Counted from the first letter of the stretch, positions 25,122 to 37,801 are shown. The stretch is DNA of 64,000 bases from Adiantum capillus-veneris (GCA_014529385.2 CM043971.1:54037209-54101208); one strand, 5' to 3'. Made by a program: numbers and translations. The notes: generated by a model from the sequence alone, not told the origin.

Positions 25122-26832
25122 GTTTAGTCTTATTTGAAGAAGCTTTGCTAGCGCAATAGTGTTGTCACAGGCATAGACAATATGTCTAGCAATCCTTTAG
25201 AGTCCATAGCCTTTCTTGACGAGAGTCTTTGTGATGGCATTGCCTTCACATCAGACTTGGCTTCATACTCTCCCATGTATAAGGGTACGATTCTCAAAGA
25301 TTGAGGTTGACTCTCTAAAGATCATACACACCTTCTATTCCCCCAATATCAGCAAATATTGAGATTTTATTGAGATCTTGCCTTGAACTCCTCAATAGGT
25401 GGAAAAAAGACATCCCTCCCCTTACTATTTTGATTAACCCTCTAGCTCAACCCATTTGCCTCATTTTCATCTCCTATTTGTCTCCAAAGCTCATCTAAGC
25501 CATGATCCTCTTTGTAGGCCTCTAGCATCATAGGATGGAAACCCTTAGATGGCTGATCTATGGTAGTCATCACTATCCTTGGCTTTTTGATTAATGACTT
25601 GGGTTATATTTCAGTTGTGGGATTCTCGGCTATCCTTCTAGGCTCATGTCTTGGTGGGACTCCTGATGTTGGAGCTGGAACTTCTATCCAACTCTTTGGC
25701 TTGCTTGGCGGTGGCTCTAGCAAAGCTTGGGCGGGTTGGATCATTTTTTGACACATCTCCAACCATTGCTTTTCCAATTCAGTGTAAGGATATGTCATCC
25801 ATTTCTGTTCCTGGTTTTGGTTAGTTTGAAGCCGTGCTTCGTAGGCTTTCATAAGTGCGTCTATATATTCATTCACCTTTCCAACTGAACTTGCACTTTT
25901 GGTCTCTTTTTCTCATTAGGTTCTCTGGTCTCTGGGGTTTCCAAGTCAAGGTTAGTTTGACTCTCTAATCTCTCAAAATTGTCCCTTCTCTATTTTAACT
26001 CCTCCGCTAGGGCTGTTTGTTCACGTTCCTTCCTAGCTTTCATGCATGCCTTCCTAGCCTTCCAGGTGTTTCATTGACTTTTTCATTCATAACTAGGTGC
26101 ATCTGTTTTTGGTTCCTCAATTATCGGTTCTTCCCTTGCTTTTTGCGCTTGCACCCTTGTGACGACCTATATATGTATCACCATTTCATTTTCACAACTG
26201 CTATTTGATGGCATTCCCCTCATCATGTTTAACATTGTTTTCACTATTTTATTTGGGTTTTTTGGACAGCTACTGATCAAATGAGTAACACTGCAATTTG
26301 GACAGTATACATTCACTCTAATGATTTCTATATGAGGACCATCTTTCATAAGGTGGTGGTCACCACACTTATAGCACGGTCCTAAAGATTGGTGAGGCGC
26401 TCCTAGAGCCAGTCTATATTGATAAAGGCAGGCCTTTGTCCTATTAACCCACCATTGGCTATGAACAACAATGTGTGTTCATCCAAACTGTATCTACCTT
26501 TTCTTGCAGCAGCCTCAACTACTGTTGGTGGTCCAACATTCCCAATCATGCTCCAAGGTTCCGTTGCTTTTGGCTCTTCGAGTGGATAGTATGTTCAACT
26601 AGCACCGTATTCACTTGGCTGTTCACAATACACAGACACAGACACTAAGGCTTTTTCCTTCGATTCCTCTATAGTGGATGTATACCTAATTCCCACTGGT
26701 CTTGTTCCTAGCATAGGTGGTTGTTGTTGGTTGTGGTCGTTCAACCCCTATCGATCCTGGAAAATTTCCTAATGTATACCTAGGCATTGGTGGTACCTCA
26801 GGAGGTGCTACTTGGGCTGGTGGAATATATGG

Positions 26833-27456
26833 TCACTCTCTCACGTATCCCTTGTTATAGAAACACTCTTTTGTAGCATGATTTGTCCATTTTTTCTCAA
26901 TGGCACACCACTTGGGTTGCTTAGCCTGTGGCTTAGCAATTGGGCTTATCCTTTTGAGCACTATCTCCATAAGTCTCACTTGATTTATCATTACCTTGCT
27001 CTTTTGTGCCGACTTTGTAGACGTAGCTCCACTTTGCTTTGACAATGAGTCATTATCTACATCTTTGTAGTCACCTTCCTTGTACACAGCACAATTGTCT
27101 ACTAGGTATAGAGCCTCCTTGGTCAACTGGTTTAGAGTTGAGCTCTTCTTCATATGAAAATCCTTTTGAAGATCCGCATTTCTTAGTCCTTGGATAAATA
27201 TCAACATAAGTCACGATTGAGTTGGTAACTCTTCCACAGGGCATAATTTTATGTAGCATTTCAGCCTTAAGTCCGCTTTCCTAATAGGTTCTCCCTCTTT
27301 GTGCTTGAACTTATGGATTTGCGAGACTGTATTTTGAGCTATCCCTCTTAGAGAGAATTTCTCGATAAACTTATTAACTACCTCCTCCATTGACTCAAAA
27401 TATCTACATTCAATAGATTCAAACCAGGTGGCGACATCCTCCTCTAGAGTCAACAC
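26833..27456 (-). pseudogene. T1 gag remnant
   Basis: Minus-strand reading shows a retrotransposon gag domain: TLEEDVATWFESI, FIEKFSLRGIAQ and HKFKHKEGEPI, then FIQGLRN. A knuckle-like CPNCSVTHLISSCP sits further down at about 26,270-26,320. The region is a fossil with several breaks. Confidence 0.75.
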
Positions 27457-28299
27457 AAATCCTGTGAACTATGTGGGAAAGTCTAGTACTTCCTTAGCCT
27501 TAATGATACACACAAAGGCTTGTGATCCCTCCTTGGATCCCTATTTTGAGAATATTTCTTGTTAACCCATTTTTGGACTTTAGAAGGTCTGATCCTCCAA
27601 TGATCTACCATTCTAAATATAGGATCCTCTATTAGCCCTTTCTAGCCTAGGACATGGAACGTGATCCTCCCCTAGTGGTGCTCCTAATCCATAGTTCTTG
27701 ATTGGTCTAGCAACTGGTCGTTCCTCTGCTTGCCTTCTTTCTTCTTGTTCTTGTCCTAAATGTGGTGCTTCGATCCTGGTGGGATTTAGTATCCTCACTC
27801 TACTCTCATCCTAGTAAGGGATTTGTAGACTTGCTTGGGGTTTCCATGGGCTTTTGCTTCCCTACCAAAGCTTGTGCCATCAGTTCTGGCATTATCACTC
27901 TCCCTACACCGTTTGGGTGAATTGGCCCATATTCTCGTCAGTACTTATTGACAAAAATAATATGGTTTTCTGTTATCAAATCATACAAAATAAGTAGAGG
28001 ACTTTGTTCATGCTTAATTCATTCACATGGGGCTCCATGCACTGGTAGTAAGAGGTGACTCTTCCTTCCTCGTGTTTGTAAATCCCAATATTTTCCTAAA
28101 TCGTTGCCATTGTCTCCACTCTCTTGTCATGAATGTAGAATGCTCCAAAGAGAGTGGGTTTAGGAGGTATCTCCTGAGTCTCTCCAAAACCATATGCCCT
28201 TTTGCTATGTTGTCTCCATAATGATTGTAATTTTTTGGGTCTTTGACAATGAGATAGTGGTTTCCCTCCTCATTCGTGAATCCTATAAACATCATCATT

Positions 28300-30600
28300 T
28301 ACCGGCTAAAAGCATGCTTTGGTGGTACAAAAAGGAGTGTCCTTGACAGCACCTTTGACAAATCTTTGAGCTACAATTTCTACATGTCACATGAAAAACT
28401 ACCTATCATACTATATATCAATGGATAGATCTTCAAAAGAAGAATCTAAAAACACAAGGTCCGAAAAGTTTTGACCTAAACTACAAAAATTTTACCAGTC
28501 CCCACTTTTTCATTGGTAGAAGTAAAATAGGTCCTTTTTTTGTACCACCAAACCATACTTTCACCCTACCATGATTACTGCTTATCCTCTTGCTAGCCGT
28601 TCTTCAATAAAAATGCATTGCCGTCCTTGAACATCAACATACATCAAGGCCCCATGTGCATTGATCCCCTTAACACTAGTTTGGTACCAAAACAGGACAC
28701 TTTTAATGTCCTTTTTTAACAAATTTAGATAATGCTACATGCATCACAAAGTATATTCAAGAAAACCCTCTTGACATGCTTAAATATGTTATCTAGAGAG
28801 TTTTAAAAAATATAACTTTGCATTTTAGAAGCTATCATGATCAAGAACTATACTCATCAAGTGGATCCCCGTAAGACTCCAACTGATGATTTGAAAAAAT
28901 TGACTTTATAAAGTCAAGAAAAAATAAAGAGACTTCATAGAAACTTTGACATGACTTTTTCACAATTTTGCTATAGATAATTGCAAGTTTCATGTGGAAA
29001 AAAATTTACTTCAAAGTATATAGAACTATGGAAAGTTTTACGTGTTTGAGATGACCATTTCAAGCATATCATTGTATACAAAGAAAAATATGATTTTGAT
29101 GTATTTGTGAGTTTTAGAAAGTGACACATTTCTTACCCTCTCCATTAAGGACTCAAGGTGAAAAGTAGGAGTGCTTTGGGAAGCTACAATTATTGGATCA
29201 TTTCAAATATTCAAACCTGCGCATGAGAAAACATTGATATTTTAATTCTTGAGACATAAGCATGCAAAACCTCAAAATAACTTCAAAAAGTTTACATAGA
29301 TCAACTAAATGTGTCAAAGTACGTGGTACGGACACGATTGGGGCATATAAAACATTGGTTTTAGTGCTATTCATGAGGACTCAAGATTTTTAAGAGTTTT
29401 TGCACAATAAAAAATTCAAGATAGAGTTCAAGCGCAATGAGATTTAATTAAGTATGGAAGCCAAAAAAATATGTAGTTTCTTGGTTTTAGCAAAAAAATC
29501 CATTTGTAGTTGTCAAACTACACTAGAATAGCTCCAATTCCATGAGAGGACCTTTGGAAGGCCAAAATTATCCTCTTAGTCAGCACGTGCTCAAGTATGA
29601 AATTATTTCTATAAGTTGTAAGTGTCTTGGAAATTGGTCCTTGAAGGGCATTCCATTGTTTTGTAACACTAAGTACTAACACTTGGATTTTACAAACATA
29701 ATAAAGGTCATCTACAAAAAGATATAAGAGTTTTATGATTTTTTTTTGGCAAAATAGCTTGAAATTCTACTAAAATTTACAACTTGAAACTTACCATGGT
29801 TCTCTCCATAGGGCTTGTATTTTGACATGGAGAAAATCCAATGTTTTCTTTCCCTCATAACCAATCTATGGTAGAAGCAACGTGTAAAAGACTTCTTTCT
29901 AGATTGACAAATAAATTGCCAAAACTTTGATAGGAAAATAGGACACTTTACTGTCTTAGGACACTTAAGTGTCCAATTACAGGACTATTGTTAATAAAAA
30001 TTGCAATTTATTTTAGCATGTTTAAGGGTTTTTGAGAGGTGCTACCCCCCATGGTCCCGTACTGTTTGAAACCTCCAAGTTGTTGGTTAGCCATCCCACT
30101 GATATGATCCTCTCTTCTATGATTGGTGCTAGTGGATATATCCTTGCTTGGTTTACACTCTCTTCTGTTCACACTAAGCTAGCTTGATCTCTGACCACCC
30201 TCCATTCTCTTTGAAGACGCCTTTTAGATCTCAAATTCATCAAGTTCTTCACACAAACAGCTATCAACCCAAACCTCTTACCTTAGAAGGCTTCTTCCAG
30301 TTGTTCCTTTTTCTTGGTTTTCTCTCGCACCGCTTTCTCAACTTGTAAAGTTCTTTGCACTTCCAACTGATCTCCAACTTGCCGGATCCTTGATTTTGGA
30401 TATCTGTAAAAACTTGTTGGATCCTTGATTTTGGATATATGTACAAAACTTTCACTCTACAATTCTTTGTCAAATCAAAAACTCTCACTTACTACTATAT
30501 ATAAATACAGGAGCCTTATATGAGTTGCAAGCTCTAATATGAGAAGACAGATGGAATGCTAGGATCTCATGGAAGGCTTTTGGACCAGTAAATTCTCAAT
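28300..30600 (-). other. T1 leader or inserted sequence, nothing coding recognised
   Basis: AT-rich with no open frame of note. A possible fold-back lies at 28,317-28,558 (arms TTTGGTGGTACAAAAAGGA and TCCTTTTTTTGTACCACCAAA, about 200 bp apart). A short direct duplication of TTGGATCCTTGATTTTGGAT-like sequence is at about 30,380-30,445. Confidence 0.4.
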
Positions 30601-30621
30601 ATGAGCACTAAACTTGCCTAT

Positions 30622-31456
30622 AGACATCATAGGTGTATGATTTCTAAATTCTCAAACTTGACTCATGCACTCTCCTTGATATGTTCAATCCAAATCTAGG
30701 CTTTCTTTGAATTTCTAACTCCTGTAGGTAGGTCAATCTCTCCTATGTAGTCCTTGATCACTACCAGCTTCACTGGAGAGCTAACTAAGTAAAAAATGAT
30801 CCAAATTGAGTGAAACTTGGTCCTTAAGCTTGGTTTGTGGTGTTAAGCACTCTCTAAGCTTGTTAAGACATCATACGCGATGTTTATCTGGCCAAAATGA
30901 AGTGAATATCACTCTAGAGGTCCTCCACCCCCCAAGCAACTGACTGCAACTTGCATAATGCAATTTCAACACCTTTTGTGCAAGATATGGTCAAATCAAG
31001 CTTTCACTTTGCCCTAATCCGTCTCTTGGTCTCTAAAAGCCTTGAATTGATTCAAATTCAATGGGACTTGGCCTATTTATTTCTTAACTTCTCTTAATTA
31101 CAATGGCTCACCAAAATGTGTCTTTTGACCCAAAATCAAGTCTCTCAAACATCATACGCATATGATGTCTAAGTGGTCAAATTGGAATTATGTTTATACC
31201 CTAGGTTCCACTTGATGTGTACAACATGCACATGTACTCACAACAAAATCTAGATATCAAAATTGCATAATATCACCACTTTTTACCACGGAGCTCCTTG
31301 CAAAGATTAAAGCTCTCTCAATACTCAGTGTATATACCCAAATGAGATGAAACTTGGTGCATGTGCTCTACACAACATGCAGCCTATGGGTATCAAGTCA
31401 AAAGTCCGGTTTGATTGCCAGATGTAGCCTTGAGACATCATATGCATATAATGTTT
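30622..31456 (-). repeat. Palindromic repeat units within T1 (related to the 286-bp array)
   Basis: Imperfect copies of the 24-bp palindrome (core CATCATACGCGTATGATG) start at 30,622 (weak), 30,866, 31,147 and 31,433. The last three are 281 and 286 bp apart. Sequence between them, read on the minus strand, matches the array at 51,458-52,300 (for example CACCAAGTTTCATCTCATT against TACCAAGTTTCATCCCATT). The units thus lie in element sense in both places. Confidence 0.75.
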
Positions 31457-32190
31457 ATTGGTGGATTTTTTATCAGATTTTGTCCACATGCATCCACAAC
31501 TCTTCAGCACTACTTCTCAACCATTTTTACCCATTTTCATGCAAAAATAAGCACAAAATCACAAGTTTCCTATTTTTTCTGTTTTCAACACACGGTTTTT
31601 ATCTTTTGGAGACCAAATGTTGGTCAAAGCTTTAGTCTCAAGGTGTACTTAGGGTAAAACACCCCTTTATACAAAATTGCAATTTTCTCATCCAGATCTC
31701 CTGCATATGTGTTCTTTCATGCCAAGCATCAATTATCCGTGCACAATTGTCTACTAAAACCTACTTATTGTATGTTATCCGTAAAAATCAACTTTTTAGA
31801 GATCACAAATGCAAATAAGCATACAAGCAAATAACTCGATGATGAATAGCTCTAGATCACAATCACATGTCCTATCTACAACTAATCCTACTCATCATGT
31901 GGGGTTTTGCAATTGTGGATAGAACACTTGACTGCCACACACAAACTAGTAAACACTTTTGCAACACCACAAAAATTCAAACACCAAGAATTATACTAAA
32001 CTAATTAAAACTATCTACCGCAAAATACCCAGGTGAGACACATGCTCCCTAGAGCCTCTCTAAGAACTGAAGAGTCCTAATCCCGGATCCTACCTAAAGT
32101 AAATTAACAAGACTCTCGCAAACCACAGGAACTTTCACCCTCCTTTCACCTTGTAGGACTAGTCTAAGGTCACCTACCTAGGTCTATCGT

Positions 32191-32207
32191 CTTGGCAACG
32201 ATGCCAA
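32191..32207 (-). other. T1 primer-binding site
   Basis: Minus strand TTGGCATCGTTGCCAAG immediately after the LTR. It resembles the TTGGCGCCGTTGCCGGGG-type Gypsy site with several changes, as expected for an old copy. Confidence 0.65.
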
Positions 32208-33126
32208 TGTTGCCAGGCACATACACACTGCTCACTAGCAAAGTGAGAACTAGGCTAACAAATAAGATATCAACCAAGGATGGAGCTTGACCTGTAGGTG
32301 CATGGAAACCAATAGATGGGTGTCAGCCACCTACTTGACCTTCTAGAGACAATCACTACCAAGGGAAATCAACTCAAAGCACACTATGTATGCACAGCTG
32401 CTACTTGACCTATGATGGCTATGCTCTTCAAAATATGACCTAACATTGTTGAATCGTCACAAAACTCAAGGAGTAACCTAGACACACCTAGAGGACACTA
32501 CCCTAAAGTCTGTAACCCAACTTACTACCTGCATACACTTGGTGCAAAAAACGCGTATACAGATATAGACCAGAGATTACAGATCACTGATTCTCAGCAT
32601 TTTTAGGCCCAGAGAGTAGTTCTACTCGCTGTGAACGCAATGACATACAACAATCGCAAAACAAATACATGGTTAGAAAGAAAACACACTTCAAAGCTTG
32701 TGGGAGAGCTCTTCATGACGAGACTGGAATTGTGCAAGCTTGGCGTTGAAGCATAGCTCTCATTGTTGATAACGTGATGGTGTATGCACCTTCACAATGT
32801 AGCTTCTGTAGTGCATGTAGAGAGTAGAAGAAGACGTCACTCACTCTCTCACACAAAATACACAGTCACAGCACGCTTAGTTGAGCTCAAAAGATGACTA
32901 ATTCAAAAGTTGTCCTTAGGGTTACAAAAATTGGCTTTTATACCTCAGCCTTGGAGGTTCTAACTTAGCAAAATTACCTCCTACTTTCTACCATGGGTGC
33001 AGCTGATTTGCATATTTAATATATTACAATCTGGAAAGTTGATTGAGTCCAAACAAATATTTACAGTTGAGTCCTTCAATTAAATGATACAAAAATGGGC
33101 TTTCCAGTGTTTAGCCGTCAATAACA
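32208..33126 (-). repeat. T1 5' LTR, about 919 bp
   Basis: On the minus strand it starts TGTTATTGACGGCTAAACAC and ends GTGCCTGGCAACA. It matches 53,419-54,326 along its whole length at roughly 80-85% by eye. Shared landmarks are GGTAGAAAGTAGGAGGTAA, CTCCAAGGCTGAGGTATAA and GATTGTCTCTAGAAGGTC. A TATA box (GGTATAAAAGCC) is at 32,933-32,944. Confidence 0.85.
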
Positions 33127-33898
33127 TCATTATTAGGCCATGTGGTGTCGTAGAATGGAATTGAGACAGATCCAAAAAAGTTCAAGTCTCTAGTCATGAT
33201 GGAGCCTCCTTCCAATAGTCAGGGTTTGGCGTCATCTGTGCACAAGCCCAACTATTTGTCGAGATTTTTTTGGATGTTGTTGTAGTATGTATACTCCCTT
33301 CAAAAGAGGGCACAGCAGGTGCATGGCTTTGAATGGGACGAAGAAGCTCAACAAGGTTTTGACAGGGTAAAGGAAATCTTGTGTCAACTGCCTATGGTGT
33401 GTCCACCCAATTGAGAAGATGACTTTTATGTTGCCATAACAGTAGGTACGGTGGCTATTCGGGAGGTATTGTTGCAGAAGGTGGGAAGGAGCTACAAGCC
33501 CATCTATCTTAAAAGCAGGGTAATAGGTCCTCGAAAGGCGACCTACACTGAAGCAGAGTAGTGGTCATGGCCTTGGTTTTTTCTTGCACGAAGCTCAAGG
33601 TGTATCTCATCGTGCGGAACTTTTCTGTGCCGACGACCAACAATTTGTTGCTGAAAGTAGTGCTTTACTTGAAGCCAAGAAAGTGGATCATGAAATGGGT
33701 GATATAGCTACAAGAATTTGAGTTTGAGTTTAGAATAGACCATACAAGGAGATCTCACTTGGAGGATAATTTGGTCAGCAAGGTCATTGATCTGCCGCTA
33801 TATCCTAGGGTTGTGCGGGATGAAGCTAAAGAGGAGCCTGATTTAGTGGGAGCTTTTACCATGTGGTGATGGAACTGAGGGTGATATAGAAGGCAAGT

Positions 33899-34215
33899 GG
33901 AGGTGTGGTGATACGAGATCCACACAGCATAGTGATCTTTTCAAAGGCTTACGACTAGGAGGATGTTCATACCAGTAATGAGGCAGAGTATCTCACTTTG
34001 CACTTGGGATTGAAGCAGTGTGTTGAGTTTCGTATTTCTAGATTGGTGGTAGTGGCTGATGCTTTATTAGTCATCAAGCAGTTGCTAGGCCAATGGCAGG
34101 TGAAGCGGGATTCATTAAAGCATTCATTCTATGCCCTTAAGAAGCTGCTAAAGTTTTTTGAAGAGGTTTAGTTCAAGCATATTAAAAGGGAGTAGAACCA
34201 AGAAGCAGATAGAAG
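33899..34215 (+). pseudogene. Archaeal-type second RNase H of T2
   Basis: Landmarks in order are GGVVIRDPHSIVIFSKAY, SNEAEYLTLHLGL (catalytic Glu in NEAEY), VVADALLVIKQLLGQW (the Asp usually in SDSQLV) and FKHIKRE...NQEAD at the end. These match the second RNase H found between RNase H and integrase in Tat elements. It is not continuously open. Confidence 0.78.
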
Positions 34216-34639
34216 CAAACTGCAAGTGTAGGTTGCAGGTCTATATGTGGCCATAGACACTTATGCAAGCCCTAAGACTTTAAAAGAGAATGAGGGTTTT
34301 TTTTAGCACGAGCCAATGTTCCATAACATTTTCCAAACTGCAAAAACAGAGGATAGTGCGAAAGTCTCGCAAATTTACACGGATAGGGGAGGATCTCATA
34401 ACCTATGGACCAGATGAAGTGCTACAAAGGGTGCTTACAAAGAAGAAATTGCATGGTGCTACAGTAGTGTCTTGAGAAAAGTGGACATCAAGGTAAAGAC
34501 CAGGTTCTATTTTGAGTTTTAAGGGAAAGGTTTTGGTGGCCTTCGGTGGTACGTGATGTGCACTAAAGGTGCAAAACCAGTAATGAATGTCAAACTATGG
34601 GTGAGAGGAGGCTAATAGCCGGGTTAGAGGGGACTATCG

Positions 34640-35200
34640 TTGCCCGTATGATTTTGAGAGATGAGGCTTGGCACCTTTGATCCGCTCCCGAAGTCCACAA
34701 GTGGGAAGAAATACATTGTGGTGGCTATCGACTACCTTATCGGGTCAGTCGAATCCAAAGCTATGAAGGAGTTAAACGCTCATGTAGTAGCTCAATTTGT
34801 TTTTTATAATATTTTCTATCATTTTGGAGTACCATGGATTCTCGTGTCAGATAGAGGATAGGGGTTTAGAAGCAGACTTATGAAGGCTTTGGTGAATAAG
34901 CTGGGCATCCGGTAGAGGTTTTCTTCACCCTATCATCCTCAATGCAATGGTTTGGTAGAGAGTTCAAATGGCCAAATCATAAAGATGCTGACAATGTATG
35001 TTTAGAAGCAAGAGACAAAGTGAGAAGTAAATCTCAAAAAGTGTTTGTGGCCTTACAGGACGTCCTACAAAGCGGCGACCAATTTTACTCCATTCGATTT
35101 GGCTTATGGTAAGGATGCGGTGCTACCAGTGCATATGCAGCTAGGTGCTCTAAAAGGGTTTATGGTAAGGATGCGGTGCTACCAGTGCATATGCAGATAT
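34640..35200 (+). pseudogene. T2 integrase core
   Basis: GTFDPLPKSTSGKKYIVVA begins the core. FGVPWILVSDRG near 34,825-34,858 contains the second catalytic Asp, and YHPQCNGLVESSNG near 34,935 the Glu. WPYRTSYKAATNFTPFDLAYG follows, typical of Gypsy integrases. A short stretch (GKDAVLPVHMQ to CICRYVLL) appears twice at 35,110-35,200. Confidence 0.8.
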
Positions 35201-35290
35201 GTGCTCTTAAAAGGGATGTGGCAAGTCAATGCCACACAGGAAGGGATACTACAAGATAGAATTGTAGAAGAAAGATTTTCTCCACAATAA

Positions 35291-36344
35291 AGCAGCATAG
35301 AATCCCTCATACTAACACAAACTATTTAGTATTGCAAGGCTAACTGAGGGAAAAGAGAGTTTCTAACCAATTTGTATAGGCACTAGGCACCATCATATAA
35401 GGAGCCGATTCCACCTGGATGCAGGTCTTTAGCACCCTTGCTAGGGTGCGTGGCTCTAAGCAAGGTACATAGCATTAAGTGGTAGCGCAAGTATGGTCCT
35501 GCAAAAAAATAGGATAGGAATCAAGTGAGTGTGTGTGTGTGTGTGGTGTGTGTGTGTGTGTGCATGCGTGTGTGTTGCTATTATACATTAATAAATATAC
35601 ACAAAAGTTCAAAAGACAGCTGGCTTTAGACAAGTGACAAGGGGTGGCAAAAAAACAACTCAGGCTTTGAATTATTTTTGTAATTAGCTATAAGAATGAG
35701 GACTCATTTTAGTGTTTATATACAAGGGGTAATCTGAATTGATTGTTTTATGAAAGTAGCAAGAGTCTAGTATAATAGTGATGGACAACATCTAAGCCAA
35801 AAGAATTCCAAGATAGGATAGAGTCCTTCCTCACTTGCATCCATTCAAACAAAACAATAGATATGTTAGCCTTGAATGCGTTTTACACGTTTTAAGATGG
35901 ACAATATTTTTTAAGTTATCTATGTCCATCTTACCACCATTTTAACTTAAAAAATATTGTCCAAACTTAATCATTTAATCCGATTTTTTTAATAGTATAA
36001 GATGTGAGTTCTTTTTAAGTTCATTTTAAACTTGTAATCAAAAGTGTCATCACTCGTTTAAGATACAAGTGCATTTATATAGGTTATGGATAAGGTTATT
36101 ATATACTCAATCATTTTTATTACTTTAAATAACTATTTATATAAATAAAATTCTGATAAAAAAGATCACCACCCCTTGTGATCCAAGTGTCTTATTCCCG
36201 CTTTTTTCTCATAAAGCATTTTGTGTCTTTTATACCCATCATTTTGTGAGATACTTTAAACTTTTTATTGTATAGGTCTTTGAATGAGTCAAATGGTACC
36301 AAAAAATCATCCCAAAAAAACTATGTATAGTCCATTCAAAAAAA
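35291..36344. other. Non-coding stretch with (GT)n and a perfect hairpin
   Basis: No gene is recognised. It contains a (GT)n tract at 35,527-35,575 and a hairpin at 35,899-35,962. The rest is AT-rich. Confidence 0.5.
35899..35962. repeat. Perfect 19-bp inverted repeat with 26-bp loop
   Basis: Arms GGACAATATTTTTTAAGTT (35,899-35,917) and its exact reverse complement at 35,944-35,962. A second pair, AGATGGAC and GTCCATCT, sits partly inside it. It could be the remnant of a small fold-back transposon or an extruded hairpin. No flanking target duplication was identified. Confidence 0.7.
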
Positions 36345-36665
36345 TGTAAAGAATGAGGATGCAAGAGAGCTACACAAGACAAGCACAAAGCACACAAAGA
36401 TGGAAAGCTTCTTCTTCTTCTCACAGCAAAGAGAGTACAAAATGACTAAGTGCTAAAGCTGAAAAGTAGCACATATGTACATGCGGTCACTAAGTGTGAA
36501 CTCGCTAGAAGCGTACTAGGCTGGCACTATAAGTGTAGTCCAGCTGTAGAATCACTGGCAGAGATCCTCCGTGTCGGTCACCTAACGCGCTAGTGAGTAA
36601 ATGCTGTAAGCGGCCAAGACCCGTAGTGGATGCCAGCTCAAGGTGTAGAGCTCGACATCTCAACA
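36345..36665 (-). repeat. Copia-2 3' LTR (inner end uncertain)
   Basis: Starts TGTTGAGATGTCGAGCTC right after the purine tract GAGCTCGAGGGGGAG. The far end near TCTTTACA (36,345) is a guess, because no second LTR is available. Confidence 0.6.
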
Positions 36666-36679
36666 CTCCCCCTCGAGCT

Positions 36680-37801
36680 CTGCATGTCGCAGAGTCCAAG
36701 CATAGTCCGGAAACATCGAAGCTTCTCAGCTCCGAGGGCCTTGGTAAAGATATCCGCTATCAGCTCCTCTTTGCTGACGTAGACCAAGTCGATGTCGCCC
36801 GCCAACACTCGCTCTCGAACATAGTGGTAATGGACCTCTATGTGTTTGGTCGTGGCATGGAACACTCGGTTCCTAGCCAACTGCATGCTGCTGAGGTTGT
36901 CACAATGGATGAAACCCTGTTGGTCCACCTGCACTCCCAAGTCCTCAAGTAATGTGCGTAGCCAAGCTACCTCGCACGCCGCAACTGTTGCACCTCTGTA
37001 CTCGGCCTCTGTGCTCAATAAAGCAATCGTAGGCTGCTTTTTGCTGCTCCAAGTAACAACAGCACTCCCAAAAGAGAACATGAAGCCACTCGTAGATCTC
37101 CTATCAACAATGCTACCTGCCCAATCTGCATCTGTATACCCATACAATGCTAATGGTGCAACCTCATTCATCAATGCACATGCAACCTCTGCAATGTGCC
37201 TGTTTTTCCTTTCTGCGACCCCATTCTGTTGTGGAGTATATCTGCATGTAAACTGCTTGCGTATACCATGCATTCGCAGAAAATCTGAAAAATCATTGGA
37301 GAAGTACTCTCCCCCTCCATCTGACCTCAATGTCTTGATTTGCATATCTGTCTCCTTCTCAATCATGACTTTGAAGTCTTGAAAGTGACCAAACACTTCA
37401 CTTTTGTTACGCATGAAGTAGACCCATACTTTCCTTGTATGGTCATCAATGAAAGAGACATAATACCTGCAACCATGTATACTTGCAGTATCGGTTGGAC
37501 CCCAAACATCTGTGTGCACCACATCAAGTGGCTTTTTACATACATTGCGCTCATGTGGAAATGAGCCCTTTGACTGTTTTCCAAACTGGCATGCTGCACA
37601 CACTTTATGCATACCATCCACCTTGAATTTGGGCAAACCTTTTACAATCTGTTTTGATTGCATGCTGCGCAATCTCTGCTCATTGACATGGCCAATGTGT
37701 TTGTGCCAAATGTCAACATCAGCCACAACACCTGTGCCCTGTGCAAATAATACAGCTTTTACCTCAGGCATGTCTACATTCAGCGTAAACATTCTGCCCA
37801 C
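36680..37801 (-). pseudogene. Copia-2 integrase and RNase H
   Basis: Integrase landmarks are WHKHIGHVNEQRL, CAACQFGKQSKGSFP, HTDVWGP near 37,513, SDGGGEYFS and YTPQQNGVAERKN, with DDE spacing as expected for Copia. RNase H landmarks are YTDADWAGS, RRSTSGFMFSFG, STEAEYRG, HCDNLSSMQLARN and TKHIEVHYHYVRE. The protease WYVDSGASNHMTS lies upstream near 38,094. Fossil copy. Confidence 0.85.

Larger units (their letters stand above)
23405..33126 (-). mobile_element. Tat-like Gypsy T1, heavily decayed (5' LTR to PR and start of RT)
   Basis: An old Gypsy element on the minus strand: 5' LTR 32,208-33,126, primer-binding site 32,191-32,207, a very long leader with palindromic repeats, gag about 26,830-27,460, a knuckle-like motif near 26,300, protease region 24,390-25,121 and the beginning of RT at about 23,405-23,520. 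It stops at the junction with G2 at 23,404, so RT, RNase H, IN and the 3' LTR are missing. It is broken, with well over ten interruptions. The assignment as Tat-like rests on the long leader, the repeat content and the LTR shared with T4, and is an inference. Confidence 0.72.
33290..35290 (+). mobile_element. Tat-like Gypsy T2 fragment: RNase H, second RNase H, integrase
   Basis: A decayed Gypsy fragment on the plus strand. RNase H (about 33,325-33,780) begins with HGFEWDEEAQQGFDRVKEIL. A second RNase H of archaeal type follows at 33,899-34,215. Integrase covers about 34,640-35,200. No LTRs were identified, so it is truncated at both sides, with roughly ten breaks. The dual RNase H arrangement is the published hallmark of the plant Tat lineage. 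The T1 5' LTR starts about 160 bp before it in the opposite orientation. Confidence 0.78.
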
